In this document: one piece after another, positions 30,001 to 42,000 of the stretch | Numbering within the stretch: the first letter of the stretch is position 1 | Layout of the letters: the number at the start of each line of letters is the position of its first letter | Assembly (NCBI GenBank): GCA_023431185.1 | Contig: JAEYXS010000076.1 | Location: 62,001-126,000 of the forward strand | Direction: 5' to 3' | From: Verrucomicrobiota bacterium | GTDB taxonomy: Bacteria; Verrucomicrobiota; Verrucomicrobiia; Limisphaerales; JAEYXS01 | Length of the DNA: 64,000 nt | Program-made: the position numbers and the translations under genes | The notes under the pieces: generated by a model | The model's database searches: none | What the model saw: only the letters and a program-made list of their open reading frames with translations | Told to the model about the DNA's origin: nothing

Positions 30001-33000
30001 CGTGCCCGTGTTGATCTCGAAATTCACCGTGCCGCCGATGATCGTCACGCCCGGCAGATTGAAGGTCGGACTCACCGTGAAGGAAGCCGCCAGGCCCTGC
30101 GCATTCAGCACCAGGAGACCGCTGCCGTTCGTGACCGAGACAAACGTAGTCGTGCCGTCACCCAACGAGAGCGAGAGCGCCGTGACACCGACCTTCACAA
30201 CCTTCAGGCCCGTGTTTGTCGTGGTCTGCTCGAAGACAAAGTTACCGCTCAGGCTCTGGCCCGCGACCGTCAGCGTCACGCCCGTGCCGCTCACCCGCAC
30301 GTAGTTGTTCGCGACCGTCACCTTGTCGGTCCGGATATCCACACCGAACGTGCCCGTGAAAGTCACACCCGGAACATTCACACCCACCGTGCCACTGAAG
30401 CTGCCCGTCACGCCTACCGCTGTGATGGTCAGGTTACCGCTGCCATCGGTCACACTCACAAAGTCCGTCACGCCATCACCCAGGCCCAGGTAGATGTTCG
30501 CCAGCGTGATCTTCACGACCTGTGAACCGCTGACCGTCGTCTGCTCGAAGCTGAAATCACCTTCCAGTTTCTGGCCCGCGATGTTCAGCGTGATGTCCGT
30601 GCCGACCACCTTCACATACGGACCGGCCGGCAAGGTCAGTTGCGATGTGACCCCGGCCACGATGATCGTCTCGGAGACCACCGCCGCCGTGTTGTTGATC
30701 TCCACCGTCAACGAAGCATTCAACGTCACGCCCGGGATGTTCGCGCTCACGCTGCCGCTGATGCGACCCGCCAGACCAGCCGTCGTGAGGAGGAAGAAGC
30801 CGCTCGCACTTGTGATGCTCAGGAAGTTCGTTGTGCCGTCACCCAGATGCAGCGAGACACCCGTCACCGCCACCCGGGTCACTTTCACACCATTGCCGCG
30901 AGTGATCTGTTCAAAGGCGAAGTTACCCGTCAGCGATTGATTTGCCACTGTCAACACGATGCCCGTGCCTTCCACGCGCAGATAAGGCCCGGCCGGCAGT
31001 TCGACCTTCATCGTCGCATTACCGATGTTCACCGTCTCGTTCACCAGCGCGCCCGTCGTATTGATCGCCAGCGAGAAGTTGCCGCTGAAAGTCACGCCCG
31101 TGGACGGGTTCACGCTCACCGTGGCACTCAACCGGCCGGCCAATCCCGCCGTGGTCACCACAAAGCTGCCCGTCACATTCGTCACACTGACCAACGAGGT
31201 GCTGCCGTCACCCAAGCTCAACGAACCGTTGCTCACCCCGATGCGCAAAACCGTGCCACCCGTCGAGGTCGTGGTCTGCTCGATGGCGAAATTGGCACTC
31301 AACCGTTGACCGACGATATCCAGGTAAACACCCGTGCCGCTGACTTGCAGGTAAGGCCCGGCGGCGAAGTTGATCAGACCCAAGCCCGCGTCATTGACGG
31401 CCGCCGTCGTGTTATTGATGCGCACGCGGAAGGTGCCGCCGGCTGCCACTTGCGGGATGTTCAGCGCCACCGTGCCGCCAATGTCCGCCACGATGCCCGT
31501 CGGCGCCAGCAGCAAGGAACCGGAACCGCTCGTCAAAGTCAGGATACCACCACCCAGGCTCAGCCCCACATTGCTGGCCGTGATGTGGAGCGAACCCGCA
31601 TAAGCACCCGTTGTGATCTTGGTGAAACTGAAGTCGCCCGTCAGTTGCTGACCCATCACATTCAACACCAGATTCGTCGCCGCAAAGGTCGTCACCAGCG
31701 CCGTCGTGTCGAACCGCACCACGATGTCTTGCGTCGTGCCCGGGATCGTCACCGTCTGATCGATGACTTGACCGGTGTTGTTCACGCGCACCATCGCCGT
31801 GCCCGTGAAGGTCACGCCGTTGATACCGACCACTTCCACCGTGCCCGTCGCCGTGAAGGCCACCGTACCGTTCGCAAACTTCACGAGGCCGACCGTCGCA
31901 TCCTTCAGCAACAGACCGGTCGCCGTCGGATTCAGGTCACCGCTCGGCAACTTAGCCGGTCCTTGGCCGAGGAACACCAACAGATTCGCCCCGGCAAAGA
32001 TTTGACGATCCGGCAGGCTGGTGAAGCTCACGCTGCCCTCAATGGTCACAAAGTCACCAACATTGAAGGAAAGATCCGAACCGAAGAATGAGAAGATATC
32101 ACCCTCAGACGCACCGAACTTCACTTCGATGGTCTTGCTGCCGACCGTGATGCTCTGATCCACTGCACCGCCGGTCTTGTTGATGCGCAGACCGAGGCGG
32201 CCCGCCACCGTCGCGCCACCCGCATTGATATCGATGTCACCCGTCAGGATGCCCGCGATGCCCGTCCCGGTCACGATCAGTGCGCCTTCACCGTTGATGA
32301 GGCCCTGACCGCCAAAAGTCACCGCGACATTCGCCAGACCGATACGGGTCAAACGCGTGCCATTGGCCAGCGTGCTCTGGTCAAAGGCGAAGTCACCGCT
32401 CAACTCAGGGCCACCGGCAGCCCCGATGCGAAGCACCGCACCCAGCACTTCCACCTTCACATATGGACCAGCCGGCACATCCACCGTCACCGGCGAGCCT
32501 GCCACCGTCAGCGTTTCATTCACGGCCAACGGGCCCGTGTTGATGGAAAGATTTACCGTTCCACCGACCAGCGTGACACCCGGCAGATTGAAGGTCGGAC
32601 TCACCGTGAACGAAGCTGCGATGCCTTGCGCAGTCAGCACCAGCAAACCGCTGCCGTTCGTCACCGAGACGAATGTGTTCACACCATCGCCCAAGGAGAG
32701 TGAAAGATTCGTGACACCCACACGCACTACCGATTCACCCGAGGTGGCCGTGGTCTGTTCAAAGACAAAGTTACCGGCCAAGGTCTGACCGGCCACCGTC
32801 AACGTGACACCCGTGCCGCTCACGCGCACATAGTTGTTCGCCGGTGTCACCGTATCGGTGACGACGTTCACCGTGAACGAGCCACTGAAGTCCACGTTCG
32901 GCACATTGACTTCCACGGTACCGCTGAAGCTGCCCGTCATGCCCGTGGCCGACATCACCAAATCGCCGCTGCCATTGCTGAAACTGACAAAGTCCGTCGT

Positions 33001-36000
33001 GCCGTCGCCCAAGCCCAGATAGATGTTCGCCAGCGTGATCTCCACCACCGGCAGACCGCCCACCGTGGTTTGCTCGAACGTGAAGTCGCCTTGCAGCTTC
33101 TGGCCCGCCACTTCCAAGATCACACCCTTCGCACCGAAGCGGGAAACACCGGCATTCAAGTTCAACGTCTTGTTGATACCACCTACGGTAAGCTGCCGGT
33201 TTACCGCCGTAGTGAACGTGTTCACCTGCGCACCGAGCATGCCGAAGAGCATCACACCCGGCACACCGAGCACTTCCGCCGTGCCACTCGCTTCGAAGGC
33301 GTATCCGCCCGTCGCGAGCAATACGATCACTTCTGCGTTGGAGATGTGCACACCCACGTCATCCGCAGTCGTCGCTGTGCCCTTGTCATCGCCCACAAAC
33401 AATTCCACACCCGTCGCCCCGATCAGCACTTCCTTGATGTCGTCTGCCGTGCCGAGCAAGCCATCCGCACCAGCCACCGTGCTAAGCTCAACCGCAAAGC
33501 TTCCCGTCAGATCCGCCACCGGCGTGCGTAATGTGATGTTCTCACCGCCGAACCGATTCACACCCGCCGCTAGGTCCAAAGTGTAGTTGGTGCCCCCAAC
33601 CGTGATGGTCCGGTTCACCGCCAGGCCCGTGGTGTTCTGCTGGGCACCGAGATTGCCGATGAATTCCAGCGCCGGCACATTCACTACTTCCGCCGTGCCC
33701 GAGACATCAAACGCATAGGTGCCACCCGGCAGCAGCAGGATGATCAGGTTCGCATTCGTCACGCGCACACCGATGTCATCCGTCGTGCTGACCGTGCCCT
33801 TGTCATCGCCCACGAACAGGCTGATACCTGTTGCCGCCACAAAGATCTCGTTCGTGACGCCGTTCTTCTCGAAGACGAAATTACCACTCAAGGTGGCCAC
33901 CGGGGTGACCAGAGTCGCGTTCAACGCCTCGAAGCGTGTGATGTTTGTCTCCGTGGCACCGAAGCTCAGCGTGCGCGTCTCACCGGCTACATCAAACGTC
34001 TCACTGACCGTCGCATTCGTGTTATTGATGCGCAGGTTGATCGAACCGCTCAGGCTCAAACCGGAGAAGCCCAACAGGGTCACATCGCCCGAAGCGCTCA
34101 GCGCATAGGTGCCCGCCGCGAACAGCATCAGCGCCAGCTCGCCGTTGTTCAGTTCCACACCGAACGAACCCGCCACACCCAGCAGCGCGTGCACATTGGC
34201 CGCACCCACCTTGATCACTGTGCCACCACCAGAAGCGGTTGCGGACTCAAAGGAGAACTGACCGTTCACATCCACGAAATTCGAGACCTTCAACACGGCT
34301 GAACCCGCGATGCGCAGATAATTTGTCTCCGTGAAGCTCAGCGTTTCGGTGCCGATGATCTCATTCACCACAGCACCCGTCTTATTGAACTCCAGCGTCA
34401 TCGTGGCCGAGAGCGTCAGGCCCGTGACACCTGTCAGCGATACTGTGCCGTTCGCGCGACCCGCGATGCCCGTCGCTTTGAGCAGGAACAGGCCACCCGC
34501 ATCATTGATGTTCAACGCCACTGAACCAGCGGACAGGCTCGCATTGACATCCGAGGCGGCGATCTTGATCACCTGCTCGTTGTCCGCCGTGGTGCTCTGC
34601 TCAAACGAGAAATTACCCGACAGGCTCACCACCGAGCCGATGGCCAACTGCACTCCCTCGCCCTCCACCTTCAGGTAAGGACCAGCCGGCAGTTCCAGCG
34701 TGATGCGTGTGCCGCCCACATCGAACACCCGGCTCACCGCCGCCGTGGTATTGTTGATGGCTAGCTTGACCGTGCCCGTGAAGCTCACACCCGTGACCGG
34801 ATTGATCGCCAGATCCGCCTCCGCCTGACCGGCCAGACCGGCGGCGCTCAGCACGAAGAGCCCTTCGCCGTTGCTGATGGTCAACAGATCCGTAGTGCCA
34901 TCGCCCAGTTGCAGGCCCACATTGCGGAAGCCCACCGTCACCACACTCGTCGCTCCGGCACCGATGGTTGTCATCTGTTCCAGGTCGAACTCACCCGAAA
35001 GGGTCTGACCAGCCACTGTCAGCACTGCCGGCGTACCCGGATCAATACCCGTCACCGAGATGCGCACATACGGACCCGCGTCCAGATCCAAAGTGGTCAA
35101 CGCGCTGTTGAAGCTGAAGGATTCATTGACCGCTGCATTCGTGTTGTTGACGAGCAGCGTGAACGCACCCGCGAGCGTCACTGCTGTGCCTGCCGAGATC
35201 GAGACATTCGACGAGAGTTGACCAGCGAATCCGGTCGGCGTGATGAGGAAGACACCATTGCCGTTCGTCATGCTGACCAAACCACCACCCAAGCTCAGGG
35301 AAACATTGGAAGCGCCGACCGTCAGTGCCGTAGCGCCGCCGGTGAGCACCTTGGATTCAAAGAAGAAATTACCGGACAGCGTCTGTCCGACCACTGTCAG
35401 ATTCACATTCGTGCCGCTGACGCGGATGTAGTTGCCAGCCGGTGCAGTCACAGAAACCGGCAAACCACCCACATCGATCGTCTGGTTCACCGCCCCGCCC
35501 GTACGATTGATGAGCAGTTCAAACGTGCCCGAAGCACTGACATTTGCTCCCGCTGCGATCGCCAAGCTCGCCGTCGCCCGACCCGCCAGACCATTCGCAC
35601 CGAGGATGAACAGTCCCAAACCATTCGTCACCGAGGCGATGCCACCTGCCAGTGACAGCGTGACGTTGCTGAAGCCCACCGTGACCACCTTGCTGTTATC
35701 ACCTGGCGTCGAGATGTTGCCATCCACACCACCCGTGGTCTTCTGCTCGAAATCGAAGTTACCGCTCAAGGTCTGGCCCGCAACCGTCAAGTTGACGCCC
35801 GTGCCTGACACGCGCAGATACGGACCGAAGGGCAGTTCCAAGGTCTGCGTCGTGGAACCCGCCGTCAGTTCCGTATCCACTTCTGCTGCGATCGTATTGA
35901 TCGCCAGCGAGTAGGAACCGCTCAACGTCACTCCCGTGCTGCCCGCCAGCGTCACATCCGCTGCCGCCTTGCCCGCGATGCCCGCTGCCGTCACCATGAA

Positions 36001-39000
36001 GAGACCTTCACCATTCGTCACCGAAACCAGCGGCGTGCCCACCGGTCCGAGGTTCACACTGACATTCTCCGCCGCGATCACCACGGCCTGATTGCCCGAA
36101 CCCACACCCGGCTTGCTGAAGGCGAAATCACCCGAGATACTCTGGCCAAGGACATCCAAGATCATGTTGGTCGCCTCGAAGTTCACCACGGAGCCGGCCA
36201 ACATGATGGAACCACCACCCGGCAGACTGATGGTCTGGCTGCTGGTAGCCTGATTCAACTCGATCGTCGCCGTGCCGCTGAACGTCACCCCGGAAACACC
36301 CAGCAACTCGATGGTGCCCGTGGCATACAACGCATAGGTGCTGGCTCCGAGATCCTTCAGACCGACATCCGCATCCTTTAACAGGACACCGACCGCCGAC
36401 GGATTAGCCGTGCCATCCGGCAGCAAGGCCGGACCATTACCCACGAACAGTTTCAGCCCCGTGCCTGCAAAGCTGCCCGCTGAGAACACGATCGAGCTTC
36501 CTTCGATGCTCACGAAGTTGCCGATGGTCAGCGTCAGATTCTGGCCAAAGAATTCGAAGACATCTGCGCCAGTAGAGTAGGAGATCTCAAATGTCTGTGT
36601 GCCCACAGTGACTTCTTCCAGCACCGGCAAGCCCGTCTGGTTCACGCGCAGACCGAAGCTGCCACCGATCGCCAGACCACCCGTGGCGATCGAAGCCTTG
36701 CCCGAAACGATACCAGCGATACCACCCGAGCCCGTCACGCCCGCATCTGGCGGCAGGATCACAAACGCACCAGAACCATCCACGATCCCCTGCCCTGCGT
36801 AGGTCACCGAAAGATTCGCCACCCCGAACTTCACCAGCTTCGTCGAATCAGCCCGGGTCACTTGCTCGAAAGCGAAATCACCAGCGAGCGAAGGGCCACC
36901 GGTGCCCAACTCAAGGCTCGCACCGATCACCGACACCTGGATGTATGGTCCAGCCGGCAGACTCAGATTGCTCGGAGAATTGTCACCAATGAGGAAGTTC
37001 GAGTTGATCGGCTGGCTCGTGGTGTTGAGCTTCAACGAAACCGTTCCACCCGTCACATTCACACCCGGAATGGTGAGGCTCACCGAGGCAGAAGCCGAAC
37101 CGGCGACACCCAGCGGCGTCAGCAAGAAGTAACCTTCACCTTGCGTGACACTGACATAGTTGTTCGTGCCATCACCCAACGTCAGCGTCAGATTGTCGAA
37201 CGCCACACCGACCACCTGCTGATTATTCGCTGTGGTCGTCTGTTCGATCATGAAGTCACCGGACAACGTCTGACCAGCCACCACCAACGACACACCTGTG
37301 CCCGTCACCCGCACATAGCGGTTGGACGGGATGCGAGTATCCAGTTGCACCGTGAAGGAACCGGCAAACGTGACACCAGGCACATTCGATGTCACCGTGC
37401 CACCAAAGCTGCCGACCACACCCTGCGCGTTGATCGTCAGATTGATCGCCCCACCGGAGACCGTCAGGAGATTCGTAGATCCATTGCCCAAGACCAGTTG
37501 CACGCTACTGGCCTTGATGGTCACGATCGGGTCACCAGCCACCAGCGTCTGCTCGAAAACAAAGTTTGCGGAGAGCGTCTGGCCCAACACCCCGAACTGG
37601 CCGTTATTTACTTCCACCCGCACGTAAGCAGCGCCCGCTGTTCCTGCCGCCACATTGATCACATCACCATCCACCGTCAGACTTTGCGCACTCGTCGTGG
37701 TATTGAAGAGGACAGTGACATCACCTGCCACCGTCAAGCCGGTGAGCTCCGGCCCTAGGATTGTCGCATTCGCGATAGCACCGGCCACACCATCAGCCGT
37801 AAATTGGAAAGCGAAGTCAGCATTCTGAATGCCGATGACACGCGAACTCCCTGCCTTGATCTCCAACGAAAGATTATCACCGCTGACCAGCACGTCCGTA
37901 CCGGATTGCTCGAACACCAACTTGTCCGCCGTGAGTGAATTATCCAGCACCACGAAGGTAGCCGAGGTGATCTCTACACGCACGAACTGGCTGCCCACCG
38001 GCGCACCCGGTATGATGACCGACTGGCCATCGACCACCAATGTCCGCGAAACCGTTGTCGTGTTGATGAGCAAGCTGGCCGTGCCGCTGATCTGCACACC
38101 ATCGAAGTCCGGCCCTTCAAACACACCGCCCAGCACCGCACCCGTCAGACCGGCCTGGCTGAAACGGAAGGCGAAGTCCGCATCCGAGATGGACAACACC
38201 CGTGTCCCACCGGCGCTCAAAAGGAAGTCCAGATTCGTGCCACTTACGGAGACATCCGGCCCGCTCTGTTCGAAGATGAATTCATCAGCGCTCAGACTAT
38301 TACCGAACACCGACAGAAGACCATTTAATACCTCTACGCGCACATAGAAGCCACCGCTCGGAGCCGCATCCACTTCGATCGTTTCACTGCCAAGCGTCAA
38401 CGCCGACGGAGCTGACATCGTGTTCACATAGAGGCTGACCGTGCCCAGCAACGTGATGTTGCCGCCGAAGTCCGGTCCTTGCAGCAAGCCGTTCTTCACC
38501 ACGCCAGCGAGACCGGTCTGTGTGAAGACGAAAGCGAAATCTGCATCCTGGATACCTACGATAAGCTTGCTGCCCGCCGCCAAGATGAAGTCGAGATTGT
38601 CACCGGACACCTTCACACCGAGTTCATCTTTCTGGAAGATGAACTCATCTGCCGCCAGGGAACTGCCATAGACACCCAAGGTTCCGTTGGCCACTTCCAC
38701 CCGCAGATACATGCTGCCTGCGGTCGCCGCATCCAAGCTGACAGGCGTTCCCGCAACTGTGACGGATTGCGCAGTCGGCAAGGTGTTCAGCAAGAGGCTG
38801 ACCGTGCCACCCAAGGTGATGTTGCCACCGAAGTCCGGTCCCGTGATGGTCGCGTTCAGCAAGGCACCCGCCACACCCTCCGGCGTGACCACAAACGCGA
38901 AATCGGCATCCTCGATGCCGATGATCCGCTTGGTGCCGGTCTGCAGCGTGAAGCTGATGTTCGCACCGGAGATATCGATCTGTGTGGTGCTTTGAACGAA

Positions 39001-42000
39001 CTTGATGTCTTCCGCCGTGAAGCCGTTGCCCGCCACTTTCAACACCACATTGCTGCCCGTGAATTGCAGAGGCACCGTCGCCGCCAGATCCAAAGTTACG
39101 TTGACGGATTGTCCGCCTGCCGTCAGCGCGCCGGTCGCGATGACTTCGGAGCGGGTCGCACCGGTTGTATTTACACCCAAGGTCAGACTGCCCGTGACTT
39201 CCAGATCCGGCACACCGATCACCGAAGCTGCGCCACTGGCCTGCAACGCGTAAGTCCCATCCGGATTCACCAACAGTCCCAAGACAGCATCCGAGACCCG
39301 CACACCCTTCCCGTCCACACTCATGAGCGCCTGCACATTGGAGGCACCGATCTTCAAAGTCGCCACTCCAGCGACTTCATTCCGTTCGATGGCGAAATTA
39401 CCGGCGATCTCCACCGAACTGCCCAGTTCCACTTCCACACCCGTGCCGCGGAAGCGCATCACATTGCCTTCCATCACGGAGAATTGCAGCGGGATGGAAC
39501 CTGCCGTCGTCGTGATGTTCTCGCTGACCAGTCCGCCAGTGGTGTTCACCACCGCTGAAAGTGTTCCACTCAGGACCACGCCGCTCACGCCATCGAGGCT
39601 CGCCGTGCCCGAGGCGTTCAGCGCATACTTCGCAGTGTTCGGGAAGATGGCCATTGCCAGCGTGCCATTCTGGATGCGCACGCCCGCACTGCCTGCCCCC
39701 ATGAACGCTTCGACACCCGTCGCGCCCACCAGCACCTTGGCCGTGGCTCCCGCGCCCGTTTGTTGGAAAGTGAACGAACCCGTCAGAGAAGCATAACCAG
39801 CGATTTCCAAAGCGACATCACCCTCGATGCGCTTGACGATTGTGCCATCCGCAAAAGCCACCACCACGCTGGCACCCAGCGGTGTGATGATCTGTTCATT
39901 GATGGCCTGACCCGTCGTGTTCGCCTTCACTTGGAGTGTCGCGACCAGACTGACACCCGTGATTCCGATCAGCGAAGCCGTGCCGCTCATCTGCAATGCG
40001 TAAGTCCCCGCCTGCGGCAGCAAGATGAGTCCCAAGTTGCCATCCTCGATCTTTACGCCCGTGGAGTTCGCCCCCATGAAGGCCGTGACGTCCGTGGCCG
40101 CCACGCGAACTTTCACCGTGGCTCCATCAAACGTGCGTTCAAAGGTGAAATCACCGCTCAACGAAACGAACCCGCCAATGTCCAAGGTGCGGCTGCCACT
40201 CACCGCCAGATACTGCACACCCGAGGTAAAGCTGACGGTCGCAGAGCCAGTCGGTGTAGCTACCGTCTCGTTCACCGCTTGAGCCGTGGTATTCACTTCC
40301 ACCGCTACCGTGCCGGACATCGTCAAGCCCGGCATGCCGACCAAGTCAGCCTTGCCGGAAGCATCCAGCGCAAAACCCGCCGGCAACATGAGGAACGCGC
40401 CGTTCACTTCGCTCACCTTGATACCCGCTTCGTTGGCCGTACCAACCCCCGTGCCCATCACACCCGTAAGATTAGTGACCGCACCCTTTAGCACCGGCGC
40501 GCCGCCCACCGCCATCGTGCTGCGTTCAAACGCAAAACTGCCGGAGAGAGTCATGAAGCTGTCCACCGCCAGACTGGCCGTGCCCGCGATACGCAGGAAG
40601 TTATGCTGGTAAACACCGGCGTACTCGATAGTCACCTCACCCGTAGGCGTGGTCACCGTGGTATCCACATCCGCACCGGTCGTGTTCACCTGGATGGAAA
40701 GATCCGAACCGCTGAGCGAAAGACCCGGCACACCGGAAAGCACCGCCGTGCCCACATCCACATAACCCGCCACTCCGGCACTGCTCAACACGAAGGCACC
40801 GGAACTATTGCCGATGGTCAGCGACGCCGTGCCCGCCTCCAATCGCAAGCCCACGCCCGTGGCCACCACCGTCACGACCGCACTGGCACCGGAGCCGGTC
40901 TTCACCATTTGGAACAAGTCCGCCGTGATCGTGTTACCGAGGATGCCGACATTCGCGCTCAAGATCGCCACGCGGAGGTAAGGACCAGCGGCAATCGTCG
41001 TCGTCCCGAACACCACCGCCGAAGATGAGGTATTAACCTGCAACTGGAACGTGCCACCCAAGGTCACACTGGAGAGCGCCGGACCTTGCACCAGATTCAG
41101 GATGAAATTACCTGCCAAGCCGCCCGAGCCGACCAGGAAGTCGCCACTGCCGCTCAGATTCACGATGCGCGTGCCATTTGTTTGCAGTTCGAGCTTGGTG
41201 ATGGTCGAGGAGATCGTCATCACGCCGCTGGAGCGGACAAAGTCAAAGCTGCCTTCGATCACCTGGCCAAGGATCGTCAAGGTGCCGTCCAGGCTCAACG
41301 TCACATCCGTGGTCCCCTCCTCCACCATCGATCCCGGCTCGAAGAGCACATTTGACGCACTCAAGACCGAGGTGCCCGCGATAGTGATGGTCAGCGAACC
41401 GATCGACAGGTCCAAGTCACCCGGCGAAGTGATGCCTCCACTGAAATCATAGTTCGCCACTAACCCAGTAACCGAGGTTTGAATGAACGCGCTGTCCGGG
41501 AACAAAGTGATGCCGCTGACATTCAGCGCGATGCTGCCCGTCACCGGTGTAGCCGAACTCCGATCCAGCACGAAGTTGTTCACCGTGAGACTTGCCCCGC
41601 TCAAATTCATGAAACTGCCGATGCTCACCGTTCCGGCGGCCGTCAGGTTCAGGCTGCTGATGGTGAAACCGGTGCGACGAAGTTGGAAGGAAGCCAGTGA
41701 ACCGGTCAGACCACCGACCAGATTCGAAACCACCGTCACACTCGCCACATCGAGCATCACCGTTTGACCAGGACGGAACTGCACCGCTCCAAACTGGATC
41801 AACAACGCCTCACCGATCGGCAGGTTGAAAGCCGGGATGTCCAAGTTCAGCGTCCCGATGCTGCCTGGCAAGGTCCCGAACTCATAGTCACCTGTGATGT
41901 TCCCCAAGCTCGCATTGATGAAGCTCACCTCCGGGAAAAGCACCACATCCGTGACGGATACGTTTATTGAGCCACTCACAGTGACGTTCGTGCCGTAGTT

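Larger units (their letters stand above)
21250..41300 (-). repeat. About 50 tandem FEQ modules (about 122 residues each) in the giant gene
   Basis: Each unit reads, in order: an AGQxLxG(N/D)FxFEQ turn, a hydrophobic strand ending LGLGDGT, xFVxxxNGxGxFxI, a TxxGxAGxxxG strand, NIPGV, LNINNTNxAVNE and GPYIRVEG. Aligning the codon of the F before EQ gives anchors at 21,271, 21,649, 22,027, 22,420, 22,792, 23,161, 23,527, 23,884, 24,235, 24,598, 24,976, 25,324 and on to about 41,239: about 51 units. Usual spacing is 351-378 bases, always a multiple of three. All units look like beta-sandwich or beta-solenoid material. I do not recognise the family. Units toward 41-43 kb are more diverged. Confidence 0.85.

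Noticed and set aside
20000..41300. CRISPR-like regular repeats
   Set aside because: The periodicity is in-frame protein repetition (about 366-378 bases) with diverged DNA, not short identical repeats with unique spacers.
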